Positions 57,906 through 64,000 of a stretch of 64,000 nt of DNA are shown here, piece by piece (within the stretch, counting starts at the first letter, position 1; each line of letters opens with the position of its first letter). The translations under genes and the position numbers were made by a program. Source of the stretch: Nicotiana tabacum (Eukaryota; Streptophyta; Magnoliopsida; Solanales; Solanaceae). Under the pieces are notes generated by a model. That model made no database searches, was not told where the DNA came from, and worked only from the letters and a program-made list of their open reading frames with translations. Where the stretch lies: contig NC_134095.1 in the NCBI RefSeq assembly GCF_000715075.1, forward strand, positions 58,648,419 to 58,712,418. The letters are read 5' to 3'.

Positions 57906-60346
57906 CGAATTTTTTTATGTTTGACCATAGATTGACTTCTATAGGGTTAGGATTCAGGTTTTGGGACTTGTAATAGGTATTTTTTGTCATTGGGAACTTG
58001 TTTTCAAAGTTTGACTCAATTCTGGTAGGAGCTGGACACTTGGTTGTGAACTTAGTGAATCATAAGTTTCAATGTAATATTCATGTGTTTTCGTGTCTGA
58101 TTTGTGGTTCCAAATGTTATTTTACTGTATGGATCACGCGAGCCTATTCGAATGATGGTTTTTGACTTGAGTGGATGGTTGGTGTAGAGCCTGGGGGCCT
58201 CGGGAGAGTTTCAGACATGTTTCAGATTGATTCGAACTTGTTTCAGGTTGCTGGTGTGCTGGTGCTGCAGTTATCACAATTAAGAAGAAGGCATGGGGAG
58301 CAGGTATCGCAAATGAGATGCCTAGATTTCAATTGCGAAGGTTGGATTTTGGCTGGGTAGGTCGCAATTGCGACAATTTGGCCGCACTGCGAATGGGTCT
58401 GACTTTGCAAACGAGAAGTCAGTGTCACATTTGCGACATCCCCTATGATCAGCAGGTGCCTCATTTGCGATGGATGTTCCACATTTGCGAGTGTTCGCAA
58501 TTGCGAACCCTGGGTCGCATTTGCAACTTCTTCAATAGTTGAATTTTGGGACATAGCTTCATTTATCACATTTTTTAACCCTAGACTTGGTGGAAGGCGA
58601 TTTTGGATGGAGATTTTCATACACAATTTTTTGGTAAGTGATTTTGATCCATTTATAATTACATAATAGGATTATATATGAGATGTAACAGCTAATTCAT
58701 GAGAATTGAAGAGAATTTTTGGAAAATTTTGACTATGTTTTAAGAAATAAAATTTTGAGATTTGAGAGACGAATTGGTCTCGGATTTGAAAACAAAACAC
58801 AAATATGGACTCGTGGGGTTATGGGTAGTCGAGATCTACCCTTCGACTCGGGTTTTGATCGGGCGAGTTCGGGGTTGATTTTTGTTGACTTTTGGAAAAT
58901 TGTGTAAAATTCTTAACTTTATTAATCAAAATTGATTTCTCTTGCATTCTTTGATATTATTAAGTCATTTTTGGCTATGTTTGAGCTGTGTGGACGTGAA
59001 TATTTAGGAAAAAATACTTTTAGAGTATTGAATTGGCCTAATTAAGTTAAGTATCTTACCTAACTTTGTGGGGAAAACTACCCCTTAGGATTTGGTTTGT
59101 TTGCATTAATTGAAATATGTGAAAAGACGTGTGCATGAGGTCACAAGTGTGTACCCAGGCTTATTTGTGATAATTGAATGGATTAGACTCTTAAGCTATT
59201 ATTGTGCCTTGAATCGAAGTTGTTGTTTTATGGAACACATTTCATTATTAAGTTATCCTCTATTTCATTATGATGTTGTTGTAAATCTTGTATTCATTAT
59301 TGTTATGTCGTGGGCTATGTATTGCTGTGACATTGATATTGTTATTGGGAAATGTTGTAGTATATGTGCACGTGAGGTACAAGATATTTATTGTGTTATT
59401 ATTGAGATACACATGTGGCGGCATAAGGGTGGTGTGTATTGATGAGCATACGGTGAGATGAGGGGGCTTATGCGTGTGTTGTTAGTAAGGGGAAATACTT
59501 CATTGTAAAGCAAACACAGTGAGATAAGGGGGCTTATGCGCATGAAGCTATTTCAGAAAAATATTTTAAAATGTGACGCTCATGCGGCATTATAAGAATG
59601 ATTTGTGATTTGTGACTTGTGATTTGTGATAGTGATGTGTGGTACCTCGGGGTGATTCTTGTTGTTATTCTTGTGTTGGAATGGCTTGATGATTTGAACA
59701 TATCATTGTTTCCTTAACTGATTTCACATTTGTATTTTACTTGTTTTTGGTAAAATTGTTGTATTATCACATGTTTACTTCTTGTTTCCATTTATTGATT
59801 TTACTTTCTGTTATTAGTATTATATTTATATTCTGCATACATTATATGTCTAGTGAGTGGCTTGACTTGAACTTCGTCACCACTCCATCAAATTTAGTCT
59901 TGATACTTACTAGGTACCATTTGTGGTATACTCATACTACGCTTCTGCACATTTTTTTGCAGATCCAGGTACCTATGAGCTTGTCGGTCATTTGGGAGCT
60001 AATTTTAAGATTGCGTGGAGATTTCAAGGTATACCTATTATTCTCCTTCACAGGTCTTAGAGTCACCTTCTGTTGCTTTCCTTATTACTGTAGTTTGTAT
60101 TCTAGAACAATGTTGTAATTTGATATTTTTAGTGTACTTTCAGTAGAGCTTATGATTCCGTACTACCAGTTTTGGGATTTATATGACTTATGTATTTCCG
60201 CTTTTAGTTATGTTAAAGAACTTTACATCTTTCATTATTATTTTAGTTGGTGTTTGGTTTTATTTGAATTGCTATGTGATAGGCTTACCTAGTCCTAGGA
60301 ACTTAGTGCCATCACGTTCCTTAAGGTGGAATTTGGGGTCCTGACA
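57906..60346 (+). repeat. Chromovirus G 5' LTR, part after H
   Basis: Completes the LTR (about 2.8 kb in all). It contains a TTGCGA island at about 58275-58530 with perfect palindromes GTCGCAATTGCGAC (58361-58374) and GTTCGCAATTGCGAAC (58493-58508), and a hairpin TCTGCA/TGCAGA (59944-59963) in the presumed R/U5. Ends GGGGTCCTGACA before the primer site. Open frames of 110-127 codons here are not recognised as genes. Confidence 0.87.
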
Positions 60347-60349
60347 AGT

Positions 60350-60362
60350 TGGTATCAGAGCT
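60350..60362 (+). other. Primer binding site of chromovirus G
   Basis: TGGTATCAGAGCT, three bases after the LTR end; complement of the initiator Met tRNA 3' end. Confidence 0.92.
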
Positions 60363-60543
60363 CCAGGTTCATAGATTCTACGAGTCATAAGCAAGTTTAG
60401 TAAAGTCTTACGATCATATGGAGATGCCTGTGCTTATCTTTGAGAGGCTACAAAACTATTAGGAAATTTTACTTCTTTCATTCTTTATCGTGCGGATTTG
60501 TTGATTTTTAAATCTAAGCCTTTGTCTTTCTAATCTCTCATAT
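60363..60543 (+). other. Chromovirus G 5' leader
   Basis: Non-coding interval between the primer site and the gag start. Confidence 0.75.
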
Positions 60544-62030
60544 ATGGTGAGGACACTCACTATCAGATCAGTTAAGAAAACACCTGCACCCCCTAGTAGA
60601 GCTGTGAGAGGACAGGGCTAGGGCTGGGGTAAAGGCAGATGAAGGATACGTGCTAGCTAGAGAACCTATCAGAGTCACGTCGGAGGAGCCACCAGTAGCT
60701 CGGGTTAGGGATCAGGCACCCAAGGTGCATATTTCTACCCTTGGACTTCAGGAAACCTTGGCTCATTTTCTGATTATGTTTGGTATCTTGGTTCAGGCGG
60801 GATTGATCCCAGTAGCACCAACTACTTCTTAGGCTGGGGGGAGCTTAGAACTCCTATCGCCCGTACTCCAAAGCGGCGGTCTCATACTGATAAGGCTTCG
60901 GGTATTATGCCATTACAACCTGTGAACGCAGTTCAGCTTGTGGTCAGGCCACTGGAATAAGAGGAGGAGCAGAAGAGGCTTGAGAGGTTTAAGAAGTATT
61001 TTCTTCCTACTTTCAGTGGTGCAGTTTCTGATGATGCCTAGGGTTTTCTTGACCAGTATCACCGTATCCTTCATACTGTGGGCATAGTGAAGGTAAACAG
61101 AGTCGACCTCACTACTTTCCAGCTGACGGGGTCAGCATATATATGATGGCAGGCTTTTGAGGAGATCAAGCCAACTAGCACATCGCCATTTACTTGGGCT
61201 TAGTTCTTTGATATGTTTTTGAGGGAGTTTATTCCATAGACTCTCTGAGATGCGTTGCGCATCGAGTTTGGGCAGCTGCTCCAAGGGACTTTGATTATGT
61301 CTGACTATTCTATGAGGTTTAGCAAGTTATCTTGTCATGCACCTACTTTAGTTTCTACAGTTAGAGAGAAAGAAAGTCTGTAGATTTATTGAGGGGCTCG
61401 GTTTACAGTCTCAGGTTCTAGATGGCATGGGAGTTGCAGACTGATACTCCTTTTAGCAAGGTGTGGAGATCGCTAACAGGTTGGAGGGTGTCCGTGATCA
61501 GGAAGAGTGGATATGTAGGCCAAGAGAACTCGAAATTTTGGAAGGTTTAGTGTTATCCACTCTATAGTATCAACTCGTCATGGTAGAGGTTTCATCTATC
61601 AACCAGTTCATTCTTCACTTCAGGTTACTCGTAGCGTTCTAGCTATTCAGGGACATCAAAATAATGGTCATCCATTGTCCAGTGCACCTGATGCACGGGG
61701 TGCCTATAATGGTTATTCTAGCCAATCGGGTTAGACCCAGTACGAGCAGCCATGCCCTCTAATGAGTTATTTTAAGTATGGTGATACTAGGCATATGGTG
61801 AGGGACTATCCCAGACTTAGGAGGGGAGGACCTCCTAGGGTACTTAAGCTATAGTTGTTGCTCCAGTTGCTACTCCACCTACACAGACAACTAGGGGTGG
61901 AGGACATGCGGGTAGGGAACATCCTAGAGGGGGAGGCCAGGCCCATTATTATGCTCTTCCTGGTAGGACGGAGGCTATCACAACAGATGATGTCATCACA
62001 CGTATTGTTCCGATTTTTCATAGGGGTACA
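60544..62030 (+). pseudogene. gag: Chromovirus G gag with ruined zinc knuckle
   Basis: ATG at 60544-60546 opens MVRTLTIRSVKK; the start is supported by its position after the leader and by the same MVRT start in H. Capsid-like pieces follow: EEEQKRLERFKKYFLPTF, FLDQYHRILHTVG, FEEIKPTSTSPFTWA, FGQLLQGTLIMSDYSMRF. The CCHC knuckle reads YFKYGDTRHMVRDY: all three Cys are Tyr (codons 61768-61770, 61777-61779, 61807-61809) and only His is left. Stops are frequent (near 60620, 60635, 60958, 61040, 61144, 61201, 61240) with frameshifts near 61380 and 61860. Confidence 0.85.
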
Positions 62031-62447
62031 TTAGTTTTACTTGATCCAGGTTCCACTTACTCGTATGTGTCATCTTACCTTGTTTCATATTTGGATACCT
62101 CTCATGATTCTTTAAGTACTCATATTTATGTGTCTATGCTTGTAGGGGATTATATTATGGTAGACTGTGTCTATCGATCGTGTTTGCTCACTATCGGGGG
62201 TTATGAGACTAGGGTTGACCTTCTTTTACTCAATATGGTGGACTTTGATGTGATTTTAGGCATGGATTGGTTGTTTCCCTATCACACTATTCTGGATTAT
62301 TATGCTAAGACTGTGACATTGGTTATGCTGGAATTGCCGAGTCTAGAGTGGAGAGGTACGTTGGGTCATGTTCCTAGTAGGGTGGTGTCCGTCCTAAAGG
62401 CACAAAGATGGTTAAGAAGGGGTGCTTGGAATATTTGGTCTTTGTGA
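62031..62447 (+). pseudogene. Chromovirus G protease
   Basis: Starting near 62035, LVLLDPGSTYSYVSSYL keeps the D-P-G-S active site; the frame stays open through GDYIMVDCVYRSC, NMVDFDVILGMDW and the following strand to 62447. A frameshift near 62420 separates it from RT. This is the best kept domain of G. Confidence 0.88.
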
Positions 62448-63293
62448 TGGAGGTAGTGTTGATACTCCTACCGTTGAGTCGGTTCTGGTAGTGAGAGACT
62501 TTCCATATGTATTTCTAGCATACCTACCGGGAATGCCACACGATAGGGATATTGATTTTGGTATTGAATTGGTATCGGGCACTCAACCCAACTCTATTCC
62601 ACCATATCACATGGCACCAGTAGAGTAGAAAGAATTAAAGGAACATCTTCAAGAGTTTCTTGATAAAGGTTTCATCAGACGGAGTGTGTCACCTTGGGGT
62701 TCTCTAGTTCTTCTTGTGAAGAAGAAAGACGGCTCTATGAGGATGTGTATTGATTACATGCATCTATACAAGGTTACAATCAAGAACAAGTACCCATTAC
62801 CATGTATTGATGTTTTGTTCAATCAGCTTTAGGATACTTGGGTATTTCGAAGATTGATTTGAGGTCGAGGTATCATTGGTTGAAAATCTAGGCTTTAGAT
62901 ATTCCGAAGATGACTTTCAGGACTCACTATGGTCACTATGAGTTGTTGGTGATGTCTTTTAGGCTGGCCAATACCCCAACAACTTTTATGCACTTGATGA
63001 ACAACGTGCTCCAGCCATATCTTGATTTCTTTGTCATTGTGTACATTGGCGACATATTGCTATATTACTGCAACCAAGAGGTTCATGAGTAGAACTTAAG
63101 TATAGTGCTCTAAACTTTGAGGGAGAAGAAGTTATATACTAAATTCTCTAAATTTTAGTTTTGGCTTGATTCAGTGGCTTTCTTGGGACAAGTGGTGTCT
63201 AGTGAGGGAATGAAGGTGCATCTAAAGAAGATTGAGGTAGTTCAGAGTTGACCCAGGCCTTCTACCACTACTGAGAATCAGAGTTTTCTAAGC
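62422..63293 (+). pseudogene. pol: Chromovirus G reverse transcriptase, catalytic Asp lost
   Basis: Linker DFPYVFLAYLPGMPHDRDID in 62422-62628, a stop at about 62626, RT entry [20 protein letters not shown], then a frame change with stops near 62830-62890. 62910-63092 gives TFRTHYGHYELLVMSF and the active-site box VIVYIGDILLYY: the first Asp of the usual FIDD/YIDD is Gly (GGC at 63048-63050). The thumb (FLGQVVSSEG) follows with stops near 63091, 63158 and 63250. Doubly non-functional. Confidence 0.88.
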
Positions 63294-63776
63294 TTGGCTT
63301 GGTATTATCACAGTTTCATGGAGCATGTTTCATCCACCGCAGCTCCTTTGACTATATTGACTCAGAAGGGTGTCCCATTCAAGTGGTCTGGCGAGTGTGA
63401 GCAGAGCTTTCAGAAGCATAAGACTACCTTAGCTACAACTTCAGTTCTAGTTTTGTCTTCAACATTGGGTTCTTATATAGTCTATTTTGATGCTTCACGG
63501 TCCGTGTTGATGTAGGAGGGTAGAGTGATTGATTATGCTTCATGTCAGTTGAAGCCCCATAAGAAGAACTACCTAGTGCATGATTTGGAGTTGGCAGCTA
63601 TTGTTGACGCACTAAAGATTTGGAGGCACTATCTGTACGGTGTATCTTGTGTGGTGTTCACGGATCACAAGAGTCTACATTACTTATTCCAGCAAAAGGA
63701 TCTGAACATGAGGCAACAGAGGTGTTTAGAGCTACTAAAGAAAGGACTATGATGTCACCATTATTTATCATCCAGG
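63294..63776 (+). pseudogene. pol: Chromovirus G RNase H
   Basis: 63294-63515 has the RT/RNase H connection and YFDAS, then a short loss and a stop at about 63513. 63525-63752 continues [22 protein letters not shown] and [11 protein letters not shown] to RCLELLKK, ending in a frameshift. Ligands Asp, Glu, Asp are visible but lie on two open segments. Confidence 0.87.
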
Positions 63777-64000
63777 GAAGGCCAATGTGGTGGCTGATGC
63801 TTTGAGTATGAAGACTGAGAACATGGATAGTCTTGCTTTTATTCAAGTTGGGGAGAGCCTTGGATGTTCAGGCTTTGGCCATCAGGTTCACGAGGTTGGC
63901 TGTTTCGGAGCCTAGCCGGGTTCTTGCTTGCATGGTTTCACAATTTATTTTATTTGAGCGCACCAAGGTGCATCAATATAATGATACCCACTTACTAGTC
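63777..64000 (+). pseudogene. pol: Chromovirus G RNase H/integrase linker, runs off the window
   Basis: In shifted frames it retains the family phrases [11 protein letters not shown] and a VSQFILFE-like linker. Integrase would lie beyond 64000. Frameshifts occur near 63750 and 63850. Confidence 0.65.

Larger units (their letters stand above)
46590..64000 (+). mobile_element. Chromovirus G, 5' part, split by chromovirus H
   Basis: The 5' LTR starts TGTGACGACC at 46590 and ends CTGACA at 60346, with H (46952-~57905) inside. It is followed by a tRNA-iMet primer site, gag, protease, RT and RNase H, still running at the window end. The left flank is CTTCG (46585-46589); the other end lies outside, so the duplication cannot be tested. 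Gag of both G and H opens with MVRT, and the LTR ends are alike, so they are related families. Heavily mutated. Confidence 0.88.

Noticed and set aside
58243..58626. Open frames of 61-127 codons on both strands in the TTGCGA island
   Set aside because: Few stops because of the CG-rich palindromic words; overlapping frames on both strands point to composition, not coding.
59741..60118. 125-codon open frame in the G LTR (also 59110-59442, 110 codons)
   Set aside because: AT-rich, hydrophobic by composition, inside an LTR with defined ends; no homologous family recognised.

Overview
The window reads as plant nuclear heterochromatin made of nested LTR retrotransposons. I recognise no host gene, and I noticed no tRNA or rRNA gene. 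All identifiable proteins belong to two Ty3/gypsy lineages. One is Tat, with a degenerate RNase H, a second archaeal-type RNase H (aRNH) and long LTRs. The other is the chromoviruses of Tekay/Del type, with a C-terminal chromodomain and an initiator-Met tRNA primer site. LTR styles such as TGTTGATACCCAATTTTGCC and TGTCACGACCC suggest a dicot, probably Solanaceae. That is inference from remembered repeat families, not from a host gene.

Layout: (1) 1-~7190, Tat element I on +: RNase H, aRNH, broken integrase, a 55-bp minisatellite in the 3' UTR, polypurine tract (PPT), and a 3' LTR cut short. (2) ~7191-~41809, Tat element II on +, the host of four later insertions: element B at 9102-18661 (non-autonomous, no recognisable coding, two 2.8-kb LTRs), a solo LTR at 18789-20239 (site duplication TATAC), chromovirus D on - at 22917-33222 (site duplication AAGGA), and solo LTR E at 34925-38742 (site duplication GAGAC). 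Spliced together, the Tat II pieces read in order RT, RNase H, aRNH, integrase, 3' UTR with a 29/87-bp array, PPT, 3' LTR. (3) 41810-44418, fragment of chromovirus F on -. (4) 44419-46589, chromovirus LTR remnants (X). (5) 46590-64000, chromovirus G on +, whose 5' LTR is split by chromovirus H on - (46952-~57905). G continues past the window end.

Genes: in each element gag packages RNA, protease matures the polyprotein, RT/RNase H copies it, integrase inserts it, and in the chromoviruses a chromodomain probably guides insertion to heterochromatin. Every element is disabled by stops, frameshifts, deletions or catalytic changes, many of them C-to-T/G-to-A. Any activity of B would have needed proteins from a relative such as D, with which it shares LTR ends, PPT region and primer-site context.

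The most interesting signals are the B/D non-autonomous/autonomous pairing, the two unrelated tandem arrays in Tat 3' UTRs, conserved inverted repeats beside the PPT and inside chromovirus LTRs, and CpG-palindrome islands recurring in unrelated LTRs. Identity and divergence statements are by-eye comparisons. Unsupported boundaries are marked approximate.
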